This document shows positions 27,135 through 33,632 of a stretch of DNA of 64,000 nucleotides, one piece after another; positions within the stretch are counted from its first letter, which is position 1, and every line of letters starts with the position of its first letter. This stretch comes from Polynucleobacter sp. 80A-SIGWE. GTDB taxonomy: Bacteria; Pseudomonadota; Gammaproteobacteria; Burkholderiales; Burkholderiaceae. Where the stretch lies: assembly GCF_018882295.1 (NCBI RefSeq), contig NZ_JACVOR010000001.1, forward strand, positions 248,001-312,000, read 5' to 3'. Below the pieces are notes generated by a model. It ran no database searches. It had not been told where the DNA came from and saw only the letters and a list, made by a program, of their open reading frames with translations. A program made the translations under genes and the position numbers.

Positions 27135-28316
27135 TCACTTAGAAGTATTGCTTTGCCCCAAACCTGAAGCGCTCGACTGAAACGGCGGCGTATTGGTCCA
27201 GGCTCGGTAAAGCCTACTAAGTTGTTGGTTAACATGGGCATCATGTTGATGCCGAAAAAGAATTAATATTTTTTTATTTCTGGGGTCAATCATAACTTTT
27301 TGGCCATAAGCACCCAGCCAGACATAAATACCAGTTTGCTCACGAGGATCAATCCAAGTTTGGTACCCGTAGTGATAATAATTAATAGTTGTACCACCCT
27401 CATTTGCTATCTGCTTGGTAGTGGCGCTTCTCATAAACTCTTGAATACATTTTCCCCTGGCGCCACCCCTCATCTCAAGGCTCTCTAAGGCCAGCCTTGC
27501 CCAATCTCGCAGAGTCGCACCTAAACCAAAAGAGCCATTTATGACGCCATCCTTATCCACAAGCCAAGTCGCTGATTTTTCAGGGCCTGCACGATTCCAA
27601 ATTGATTTTGTAAATATATCTTGGAAATTGCCGCCACCATTTACAGCCAAGACTAATGTGTCAGTATCCAAATTCTTGTACGCAAAAACATCTGGATTTT
27701 CTGTGCGTGCGCCATATAGATTAATCATGTCGGTAATTGACTTAAATCCCCGCGTAAGATTCATCCATTCATCTTTTTGGGAGCCCATATATTCAGGCGC
27801 TCCCGGGGGTGCACCCGAACTCATGGTGAGCAACTGTTTAATTGTTGCCTTTCCATAAGCCGAGTCCTTTATTTCCGGAGCATAAGATTCGGCTTGATCA
27901 TTTAGGCTTTTCAATTTCCCGGAACACAACGCCTCCCCAACCGTATAAGCAGTAAGACTTTTTGCCATCGACCAAGAGAACATTTTGCTATCTTGGTTCA
28001 CTCCCTCAGCATATCGCTCATAAACTATCTGTCCATGATCAAGCATGAGCATTGCCAAGTTTTGCCCATCATCTTCAAAGAATTTTTCTGCTCGTTTAGC
28101 AAATTCAATATCTCGCCCATCCTGTTTTTTTCCCAGCAGAGCTTTTGGGATGGGAGAAGGGTCAAATTTAACAATGGGATAAAAACCCGAAGACAGCTTG
28201 CCGGTCATGTAGTCACTGCGAACTTGATTGCCCATAAAAGCCCTGTCTGAGGCTTGTGCATTAGCCAATAACGGGAAAAGTGCCAGAAGCGAGCAGAGGA
28301 TCTCTTTGGTTTTCAT
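27135..28316 (-). CDS. Serine hydrolase, class C beta-lactamase/esterase family
   Basis: A 393-residue exported protein with a signal peptide ending near residue 20 (ANA). The S-x-x-K nucleophile motif is SMAK (FSWSMAKSLTAYTV), the Y-x-N is AYKNLDT, and a late Gly-rich region follows. It fits the Beta-lactamase (PF00144-type) group, which includes esterases and peptidases as well as lactamases. The third box is a YGQKV segment and the usual KTG is not clear, so real beta-lactamase activity is doubtful. It sits between tRNA-Phe remnants. Confidence 0.87.
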   Translation of the reverse strand: MKTKEILCSLLALFPLLANAQASDRAFMGNQVRSDYMTGKLSSGFYPIVKFDPSPIPKALLGKKQDGRDIEFAKRAEKFFEDDGQNLAMLMLDHGQIVYERYAEGVNQDSKMFSWSMAKSLTAYTVGEALCSGKLKSLNDQAESYAPEIKDSAYGKATIKQLLTMSSGAPPGAPEYMGSQKDEWMNLTRGFKSITDMINLYGARTENPDVFAYKNLDTDTLVLAVNGGGNFQDIFTKSIWNRAGPEKSATWLVDKDGVINGSFGLGATLRDWARLALESLEMRGGARGKCIQEFMRSATTKQIANEGGTTINYYHYGYQTWIDPREQTGIYVWLGAYGQKVMIDPRNKKILILFRHQHDAHVNQQLSRLYRAWTNTPPFQSSASGLGQSNTSK

Positions 28317-28362
28317 TCAGAATTAAGTGTATATGAGCGTAGGATTTCATCCAAACTCAAAT

Positions 28363-28386
28363 GAAAAACCACCCGAAGGTGGTTTT
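28363..28386 (-). terminator. tRNA-Phe-type UUCG terminator copy T2
   Basis: On the minus strand, ACCACC-TTCG-GGTGGT with a T-run. It lies downstream of the MAPEG gene, whose transcript it could end. Confidence 0.87.
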
Positions 28387-28420
28387 GGTATTTCTTGGTG
28401 AGGCGGAATGGAATCAAATC
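28363..28420 (-). repeat. Decayed tRNA-Phe 3'-end remnant with terminator (copy T2)
   Basis: After the identical hairpin, TTTGGTATTTCTTGGTG matches the functional copy (one substitution), then AGGCGGAATGGAATC corresponds to the T-arm GGCGGAATCGAACC with mismatches and a short deletion. Better preserved than T1 near the hairpin. Confidence 0.75.
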
Positions 28421-28443
28421 AGAGTCTAAGATGTCTGACTCCA

Positions 28444-28839
28444 TCAAACTAGCTTATATAGGGCCCAAACCAAGTTGAGCGCCGCCAATGAGATGAGCGT
28501 TCCAAAAGTAAATTTCATACCCAATACACGTTTACTAAAATCAGGTGGCGGCACATTGATTCCTTTGGCATGAATTAACCGGCCAATAATTAAAGTGATG
28601 CCAGACATGGCAACCAGCCACCAAGGCGCTCCGTTTAGCTCCAAGCAAGCAATCAAAATGATCCCCAAAGGAACATACTCAGCAAAGTTTCCTTGGGCAC
28701 GAATTGCCCTCTCAAGATCATCATACCCACCGCTTCCCAAACCAACCTTATTCTTTCTTCTCAAACCAATGACGGCAAAAGAGAGTTTTACAAAGATGGC
28801 GGTTAATACAGCGGCAATGATTGAGGTGACTAATAGCAT
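28444..28839 (-). CDS. MAPEG-family membrane protein
   Basis: A 131-residue integral membrane protein with four hydrophobic segments, as in MAPEG (membrane-associated eicosanoid/glutathione metabolism) proteins. The signature [24 protein letters not shown] is clear, as are [14 protein letters not shown] and RLIHAKGIN. Bacterial members are thought to be glutathione-dependent peroxidases or transferases; the activity here is not proven. GGGAG precedes the ATG. The gene is isolated between a decayed tRNA-Phe remnant (T2) and the intact tRNA-Phe. Confidence 0.9.
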   Translation of the reverse strand: MLLVTSIIAAVLTAIFVKLSFAVIGLRRKNKVGLGSGGYDDLERAIRAQGNFAEYVPLGIILIACLELNGAPWWLVAMSGITLIIGRLIHAKGINVPPPDFSKRVLGMKFTFGTLISLAALNLVWALYKLV

Positions 28840-28880
28840 TTAGGGCTCCCGAGAGAATTCCTAGATACTAATCAGAAAAA

Positions 28881-28906
28881 GAAAAAACCACCCGAAGGTG
28901 GTTTTG
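28881..28906 (-). terminator. Intrinsic terminator of tRNA-Phe (copy T3)
   Basis: ACCACC-TTCG-GGTGGT plus T6 on the minus strand, nine bases after the tRNA 3' end. The UUCG tetraloop is highly stable. Confidence 0.93.
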
Positions 28907-28914
28907 GTGTTTCT

Positions 28915-28990
28915 TGGTGGCCCGGGGCGGAATCGAACCACCGACACAAGGATTTTCAATCCTCTGCTCTACCGACTGAGCTACCAGGCC
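28915..28990 (-). tRNA. tRNA-Phe (GAA)
   Basis: Seventy-six nucleotides including an encoded CCA (28915-28917). The acceptor arm is GGCCTGG/CCGGGCC (one T-G pair), the D-arm has AGCTCAGTCGGTAGAGC, the anticodon GAA sits at 28955-28957 in a TTGAAAA loop, and the T-arm is GGTTCGATTCC. Its 5' half is duplicated at 33485-33523, and decayed copies of its 3' side occur to the left. Confidence 0.98.
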
Positions 28991-29345
28991 ATTTAAGACT
29001 GTAGATTATAGCGGAACTGTTTTTACGCTGTCTAAATGTAGATAACTGTAGCTAACTCACCTCGTATTTGCTGAATCCTATAGCAGTGGGGATGTTTAAT
29101 CCTGTTTGACGGCATCTACTCAGCGACTATTTGAGGCCTATAAGGTTTGCTGTGCTTTTGCCACCCTTTGCCTCTCTCGTTCTACTTTTAGTACTTTGCC
29201 AGCATTGTCTTTTTAAGTTTGTAGTGATTTGATGCGGGCTTGTTGTGGAGTGAGTGAAATAGAGAATTGCAATTTTTGAATTTTTAGATAATATTTATAA
29301 AAAATATACTTAATTCAGTCCTTATCAACCATATATAACTACCCT
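28991..29345. other. Gene-poor start of the tRNA-Phe island
   Basis: 355 bases upstream of the tRNA gene. It must carry the tRNA-Phe promoter. It also holds a GGAACTGTTTTTA stretch (29012-29030) resembling AGAACTGTTTTAG next to the outer tRNA fragment near 33460, and a decayed coding fragment described separately. No intact gene is seen. Confidence 0.5.
29138..29270 (-). pseudogene. Decayed fragment of a small charged protein gene
   Basis: On the minus strand one frame reads SLTPQQARIKSLQT then a stop; after a frame change, NAGKVLKVERERQRVAKAQQTL then a stop. The two pieces together read like one helical Lys/Arg/Gln-rich protein with a frameshift and no start codon left. The family is not firmly recognised. 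It suggests the island has lost genes. Confidence 0.35.
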
Positions 29346-29750
29346 ATGAAAATCTTTCTATCTGCCTTTGCCTTATTTTTTATTGGAGCCGTATTTGCCC
29401 AAAAGCCACCTGACAACAAAAATCCAGGTACATGCCTAGGGCTTATTGTTAGCGGAATGTCAATGCGTGGAATTGCAATACAAGATTTTCCTCAACATAC
29501 ACAGCAGATTTTAGAAAAATATGGGCAAAGCGCAATTGATACAAGCAAAAATTATCAGTCAAATAGAGCATCTAAATGCACAGAAGGCGAGCCCTTAAAT
29601 AGCTGTGCGACTAAGATATTTAAAAGTAAATATGATGCCGAGCTATTTACAGATTATTTTTCAGCGGCTTTAATAGTTAAGCAAAATAATCTAAGTAAAA
29701 ATGATGTTTTCCAAAAAGCAGTGCTTAGCTGTGCAGGAATTAAATTATAG
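29346..29750 (+). CDS. Exported hypothetical protein
   Basis: A 134-residue protein with a signal peptide (about residues 1-18, ending VFA) and four cysteines in the mature part (TCLG, KCTE, NSCAT, LSCAG), consistent with two disulfides in the periplasm. The mature part is mostly helical. No family is recognised. It is AT-rich compared with core genes and lies seven bases before another exported small protein, probably as a two-gene operon. Located in the tRNA-Phe island. Confidence 0.68.
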   Translation: MKIFLSAFALFFIGAVFAQKPPDNKNPGTCLGLIVSGMSMRGIAIQDFPQHTQQILEKYGQSAIDTSKNYQSNRASKCTEGEPLNSCATKIFKSKYDAELFTDYFSAALIVKQNNLSKNDVFQKAVLSCAGIKL

Positions 29751-29756
29751 GGCGCT

Positions 29757-30098
29757 ATGAAACATTTAAAAATATTTCTTACTATTGCTTGCGTAAGCTT
29801 TGCTATGCCAAGTACAGCAGCAAATATTAAACTTGATATGACCCAAGGAAATTGCAAAAAAGTAAATGGCGTAACTCAAGGCTATGAAGATGCAGTTATT
29901 AATAATTTAAATACGTCTGATATTCAAATAATAAAAGCAGAATGGGGAACCGGTTATGGGCTCTGCAATATGAAGGTACGGGCAAATGGTCGTCTTTACG
30001 ACTGCGATATTCCTGATATTTTGTCTAGCGATAATGGAAAAACTGCTTTTGCAGCAGCAAGGACTACATATGGGGCAACACGCTGTACAAAACGATAG
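29757..30098 (+). CDS. Exported hypothetical protein
   Basis: A 113-residue protein with a signal peptide (about residues 1-21, ending STAA) and four cysteines (GNCKK, GLCNM, YDCDI, TRCTK). The first pair and second pair probably bond in the periplasm. I do not recognise it. It follows the preceding exported gene with a six-base gap and shares its low GC, so both likely came together. Confidence 0.66.
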   Translation: MKHLKIFLTIACVSFAMPSTAANIKLDMTQGNCKKVNGVTQGYEDAVINNLNTSDIQIIKAEWGTGYGLCNMKVRANGRLYDCDIPDILSSDNGKTAFAAARTTYGATRCTKR

Positions 30099-30544
30099 CT
30101 GTAAATTGCTATACAGAATTAAGATTTAAGAGGGTAATTTGTACTGATGATGGTGCACTACTAGAATTTACTCTCTCGCTCACCGCAATACCGCGAAAAT
30201 ATAAGCAAATCATGGCTAATCAATCCTGGGATTCAGCTTTAATTTTTTATCTTTTGGAATTTTTCTAAAATTGACTTAATCCATCTAGAGCGTTTGGCGT
30301 ACTCATCCAAGGTTTCAATGTCACCAAACTCCATAAGGCTTTAAAGAATTACTAAGTGTCTCGTAACTAGACGCTGAATCAGTTTGTTCTATTTGGAACA
30401 GACAATAACTAATCCTCTACCTATCGAGGCTTTATGTAACAAGGTGCAGAATTACTGTTTAGCAGATGAAATGAGTTAAAGAAAGTGTTACGGGCGAAAG
30501 CGGTGGCTTTAGCGATGACACAAGCAGACTACGAAGTAGTTTGC
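30099..30544. other. 446-bp intergenic region with degenerate repeat A
   Basis: No convincing gene. A 31-codon minus-strand frame (30239-30334, MEFGDIETLDEYAKRSRWIK and about 11 more residues) has codon-like texture but a poor ribosome site, so it may be a gene remnant. Repeat A lies at 30355-30430. Confidence 0.5.
30355..30430. repeat. Island intergenic repeat, copy A
   Basis: Seventy-six bases, about three quarters identical by eye to copy B (31641-31716). Shared blocks are GTAACTAGACGC, GAACAGACA-like and CCTCTACCTATCGAGG. It contains a TGTTC/GAACA hairpin. The AATCCTCT...ACC...CGAGG end resembles the 5' half of tRNA-Phe on the same strand. Confidence 0.65.
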
Positions 30545-31162
30545 TCAATATTCAACTGATGTAATTAAATTATTTTTTACTTCTATAACTTTTTTAGTGG
30601 TGTTGCAAGTCTTACTATTTCCATCGCGGATGCCTGACATACGTATATTCATCATACATTTACCGCTCGATTTATCAAAATATGTCTTTATGTTGAGACT
30701 TGAATAAGCATCGTCACGCATCATATCCGAACATACATAAGTTGGATCTGCAAATGAAGCTATAGCCACCATTCGCGAAACCTTGTAACCAGAACACTGA
30801 CTTTCTGTTGGAGCATATGCTACGTTGGGCTTAGCTGATTGTGCTGACGGCCTCTTGACCTCAGCATCTTTAGTGACTTGTTGATTTAAATTCACATAAT
30901 CTTTTGTGAGTGCATTAAAAATCCTATTCACCTTACAATCAAGTCCACTAGAACTTCTCATACGACCGGCATACCGCTCACCCGCCTCCCTAGCTGACTC
31001 AATGGATGGAAATTCCCCAGACTCAATATTGGGAAGCCAGGGTTTATTGTTGTCTGTACATACCATCTCCGGAATATATCCAGCAATTGAGGGCCCCGAA
31101 ATGCACGTCAAGAGAAAAATCAAAGCATATTTTTTTAGATAACCACACGATTGAAATTTCAC
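30545..31162 (-). CDS. Exported hypothetical protein
   Basis: A 205-residue protein with an N-terminal hydrophobic segment and likely signal peptidase site near ISGPSIAG (about residue 28). The mature region is cysteine-rich (several Cys, e.g. MVCTD, LDCKV, SQCSGY, YVCSD, GKCMM, KTCNT). No domain is recognised. Its start overlaps the end of the lipoprotein gene upstream (ATGA), so they form an operon. AT-rich, within the tRNA-Phe island. Confidence 0.68.
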   Translation of the reverse strand: MKFQSCGYLKKYALIFLLTCISGPSIAGYIPEMVCTDNNKPWLPNIESGEFPSIESAREAGERYAGRMRSSSGLDCKVNRIFNALTKDYVNLNQQVTKDAEVKRPSAQSAKPNVAYAPTESQCSGYKVSRMVAIASFADPTYVCSDMMRDDAYSSLNIKTYFDKSSGKCMMNIRMSGIRDGNSKTCNTTKKVIEVKNNLITSVEY

Positions 31163-31563
31163 CTTAAAATTCCTCTAAATTGATTCAGCATCTGTAAATT
31201 TCTATAGTCATCTGGCAAAATCTTTGAGGCTAAGTCTCCGCCACAGACTAATTCAAGATTTAGCATCAACGAGAATCTTGTTAGGTTTTTTTCACCTGCT
31301 ATAGAAGCGCCAACAAGACTTGCTTGATTAATTTTTCCATCAACAGAAAATTGCATTTCGATATTTTTATTATTTTTTAAGAGCTTTACATCAACTCCTT
31401 TTTGCTGGTTATCAAACGCAATATTTTGTATGTCGAGCGAACCCCCTCCAGCAACACAAGCCATTAAAGCTCTTCCCGAGTCAGTTTTTGCAAACTCATC
31501 TTTTGCGCCACCGCAAGCGGAGAGCAAAAGAGATGTCAGAGCAATAGCAAAGATTTTTTTCAT
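31159..31563 (-). CDS. Hypothetical lipoprotein
   Basis: A 134-residue lipoprotein with a textbook signal: MKKIFAIALTSLLLSACGG, where LSAC is the lipobox and the Cys near residue 17 would be lipidated. The mature part has Cys pairs (MACVAG and LVCGG). It overlaps the next gene by four bases, which suggests that the pair makes interacting envelope proteins. No family is recognised. Confidence 0.7.
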   Translation of the reverse strand: MKKIFAIALTSLLLSACGGAKDEFAKTDSGRALMACVAGGGSLDIQNIAFDNQQKGVDVKLLKNNKNIEMQFSVDGKINQASLVGASIAGEKNLTRFSLMLNLELVCGGDLASKILPDDYRNLQMLNQFRGILR

Positions 31564-31640
31564 AATTTGAATATATGTTTATTTTTTTAAAATATTAATA
31601 TCTTTATAAAAACTATACTTAAGTGATTACCCTTACACTC

Positions 31641-31716
31641 AGTGTCCTGTAACTAGACGCCAAATAAATTTGCTCCCTGTAGAACGGACAATTAACTATC
31701 CTCTATCTATCGAGGG
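31641..31716. repeat. Island intergenic repeat, copy B
   Basis: Matches copy A over its whole length. Just beyond it, CCTCTATCTA (31700-31709) and TAGATAGAGG (31721-31730) form a perfect 10-bp inverted repeat. Confidence 0.65.
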
Positions 31717-31749
31717 CTAATAGATAGAGGTGCTTTAGGTTAATAGTCT

Positions 31750-32139
31750 TTATTGGTGATATCTATATTCCTGAGTTTTGCCACCATAGCCATAGGCCGT
31801 AGCTCGTACATCTGCCACATATACATAGCTTTCCTCGTGTAAGTTCCCTAGTATTTTCTCAAATCCTGCAAAGGCTTCTTTGATGTATTGAGCTTTTTCA
31901 TCTTTGGTATTCGTTTCATCCGTAACCTTGATATCAAAATAAAAACTGTTTTTATTCTGCTCACTTAATAACTTACCGCCAACGATCCAGCAGTCCCTGT
32001 CTATATAGTCAATCGCAATAGCAGTAACTTCTCGCTTCTTTTTCAAGATTCGCGTCGTTATGTCTAAGAGCAAATCAGTAACCTGCTTAGTAGTTTCAGC
32101 ACTCTTTGTTCCGCTTATCTTTACATTCAATATGGGCAT
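31750..32139 (-). CDS. 4-oxalocrotonate tautomerase-like protein
   Basis: A 129-residue protein with the tautomerase hallmark: Pro directly after the initiator Met (MPILNVKISG), the catalytic base once Met is removed. It is longer than the 62-residue 4-OT and resembles the double-length tautomerase group. The usual first-half pattern of KISGT...TKQVTDLLLDIT...LKKKREVTAIAIDYI fits. The AGGAG ribosome site is good. It lies 54 bases downstream of a MarR regulator in the same direction, a common arrangement for ligand-inducible catabolic or stress genes. Confidence 0.85.
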   Translation of the reverse strand: MPILNVKISGTKSAETTKQVTDLLLDITTRILKKKREVTAIAIDYIDRDCWIVGGKLLSEQNKNSFYFDIKVTDETNTKDEKAQYIKEAFAGFEKILGNLHEESYVYVADVRATAYGYGGKTQEYRYHQ

Positions 32140-32193
32140 TTGTTTCTCCTAATTAGTTAGCTATACAACCATTCATTCAAAAAAATGGGGGCA

Positions 32194-32607
32194 CTACAAA
32201 ATCTCACTAATTCCCCTTAACTTACCTACGACATCTAAAAACTCATCTGAGCCCAAGAGCTTCTTAAACTTCTTGGTGACCTCGCCGCTGGCCGCATTCA
32301 AACCATCTTTCATGGCCTTTGCTTTTTTTGTGGGATGAACTTCAATCTCACGAGCATCGTCAGGCGATGACCTTCTTTCAATTAGTCCTAGCTTCTCAAG
32401 TCCATCCAATCCTCTTGAGGCTGTAGGTTTAGTGATATTCATTTCCTTTGCCAAAGCATTTTGGTAGGACTGGGGCTTTTCTAATATCACCCTCAACATA
32501 AATGCCTGGGATGGCGTCAAACCAAATGGCTTAAACGCTATAGTCCATTCCCGCTCTAGCTTACGAGCCAATGAAGTGGTGTTGAAATAGAGGCATTGTT
32601 CAAACAT
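32194..32607 (-). CDS. MarR-family transcriptional regulator
   Basis: A 137-residue dimeric winged-helix regulator: LTPSQAFMLRVILEKPQSYQNALAKEMNITKPTASRGLDGLEKLGLIERRSSPDDAREIEVHPTKKAKA contains the recognition helix (NITKPTASRGLDGLEK) and the wing (SPDDAREI). MarR proteins usually respond to phenolic or oxidative ligands. It precedes the tautomerase gene on the same strand and probably regulates it. Island location. Confidence 0.92.
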   Translation of the reverse strand: MFEQCLYFNTTSLARKLEREWTIAFKPFGLTPSQAFMLRVILEKPQSYQNALAKEMNITKPTASRGLDGLEKLGLIERRSSPDDAREIEVHPTKKAKAMKDGLNAASGEVTKKFKKLLGSDEFLDVVGKLRGISEIL

Positions 32608-32651
32608 AGGCTCACTTTAACATGTTTTAGTTAGCTATGCAACTAATACTA

Positions 32652-32712
32652 AGGATTTATTCCATTTGGAACAGACAATAATTGATCCTCTGTCTAACTA
32701 GGCCTGATGAAA
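32652..32712. repeat. Island intergenic repeat, copy C
   Basis: Shares TTGGAACAGACAATAA and ATCCTCTGTCTA with copies A and B, but its left half is missing. Sits between the MarR gene and gene 32733. Confidence 0.55.
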
Positions 32713-32732
32713 TGAGGCTGTAGCTCTCTTAG

Positions 32733-33356
32733 TTATTGAACTCGTTTTACATTCCAGCTGCTGAATTCTTTATTAATATCCACGCTCCAGATTGGCGCAT
32801 TTCCAGCCTCAATCAAAAGCTGGATAACTCTGTAGCTATACGCGCCATCAATGACTTCTTGCAAACTAACTACCCAAGCGTCCTCAAAATACAAAGGACT
32901 CGGTAGTTGCTTTGCCACTTGATTAGGAGTCCAGTGACCTTGCCCACTATCCAAAAATACAACTAGTGACTTGTTAGAAGCATAAGCCTCTCCGCCTTTA
33001 TTTCGCTTTAAATCTATCGCCCCCAAAATGCGCGAATGAATATCTTTATCCATTTCAACATCGTTTTGAGGTTGCGGAACCATTACATGCTCAGTCTCCC
33101 ATGCTTGATTGTTTTTTAAATCAACGATTGTTCCATCCCCGCCATCAGGATCGCTAGTGAATGAAAACTGAGTTATGTTGTATTCGAAATTGAGAGCTGC
33201 AGATATTAGCCAATTTGCAAGCATCTCCCTAGAACGCAAATCGCCAAATTGTGCAAATGGTTTTCCTGATTTCAAGTGAGCGCCATCTTTGATAAACGGC
33301 TCTAATTCTTTAAGTGCAATTTCAAGGCTTTTGAACTTAGTTACAGAGTGTTTCAT
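32733..33356 (-). CDS. Hypothetical protein, possible PD-(D/E)xK-like fold
   Basis: A 207-residue protein if started at the ATG of MKHSVTKF (33356); an ATG at 33452 would add 32 residues that extend toward the tRNA-Phe fragment and look non-coding. The segment FTSDPDGGDGTIVDLKNNQA...TEHVMVPQP and KSLVVFLDSGQGHWTPNQV have the Asp and Glu-x-His spacing seen in some restriction-like nuclease cores, but a Lys in the standard place is not clear. Similar SDP-GGDG...EHV proteins exist as conserved unknowns (from memory). Nothing else is known. Confidence 0.6.
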   Translation of the reverse strand: MKHSVTKFKSLEIALKELEPFIKDGAHLKSGKPFAQFGDLRSREMLANWLISAALNFEYNITQFSFTSDPDGGDGTIVDLKNNQAWETEHVMVPQPQNDVEMDKDIHSRILGAIDLKRNKGGEAYASNKSLVVFLDSGQGHWTPNQVAKQLPSPLYFEDAWVVSLQEVIDGAYSYRVIQLLIEAGNAPIWSVDINKEFSSWNVKRVQ

Positions 33357-33484
33357 ATAACTGTCGATGCCATTTGGGAAATATTTGAAACCGCTGAGAG
33401 CCAATAGATTCGGTGCTTGTAGGGCGGTGGGTCGCAACCAGCTTAGACCCAATGTGCAGAACTGTTTTAGTCCTCTATCCTAGC

Positions 33485-33523
33485 TTTTCAATCCTCTGCT
33501 CTACCGACTGAGCTACCAGGCCA
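33485..33523 (-). repeat. 39-bp duplicated 5' half of tRNA-Phe
   Basis: Identical over 39 bases to 28953-28991 (anticodon loop to just before the tRNA 5' end). The copy is followed to the right by unrelated sequence and lacks a 3' half. It forms the right boundary of a 4.5-kb AT-rich stretch. Confidence 0.95.
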
Positions 33524-33632
33524 AGAGTTGGAATTATAAATGAAACTCCATTCCAGCCCGAAAAACGGGTCTATCACCGATAAGTCTTGGGTAAACACTG
33601 AAAATCTACTGCCAAATACTCTTGCCCTGGCC

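Noticed and set aside
27135..28316. Antibiotic-resistance beta-lactamase
   Set aside because: The SMAK and YKN motifs fit the broad serine hydrolase family, but the KTG box is not clear and the protein is exported like many esterases; resistance cannot be claimed.
26387..28906. Three UUCG hairpins as a CRISPR or REP array
   Set aside because: Only three copies, spaced by whole genes and followed by eroded tRNA sequence; no regular spacers.
30355..32712. Island repeats as integron attC sites
   Set aside because: Although they separate gene cassettes, they lack clear paired core sites (RYYYAAC/GTTRRRY) and no integron integrase is seen. tRNA-derived remnants fit better.
33485..33523. Second functional tRNA-Phe
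   Set aside because: Only the 5' half is present; the T-arm and acceptor 3' strand are missing.
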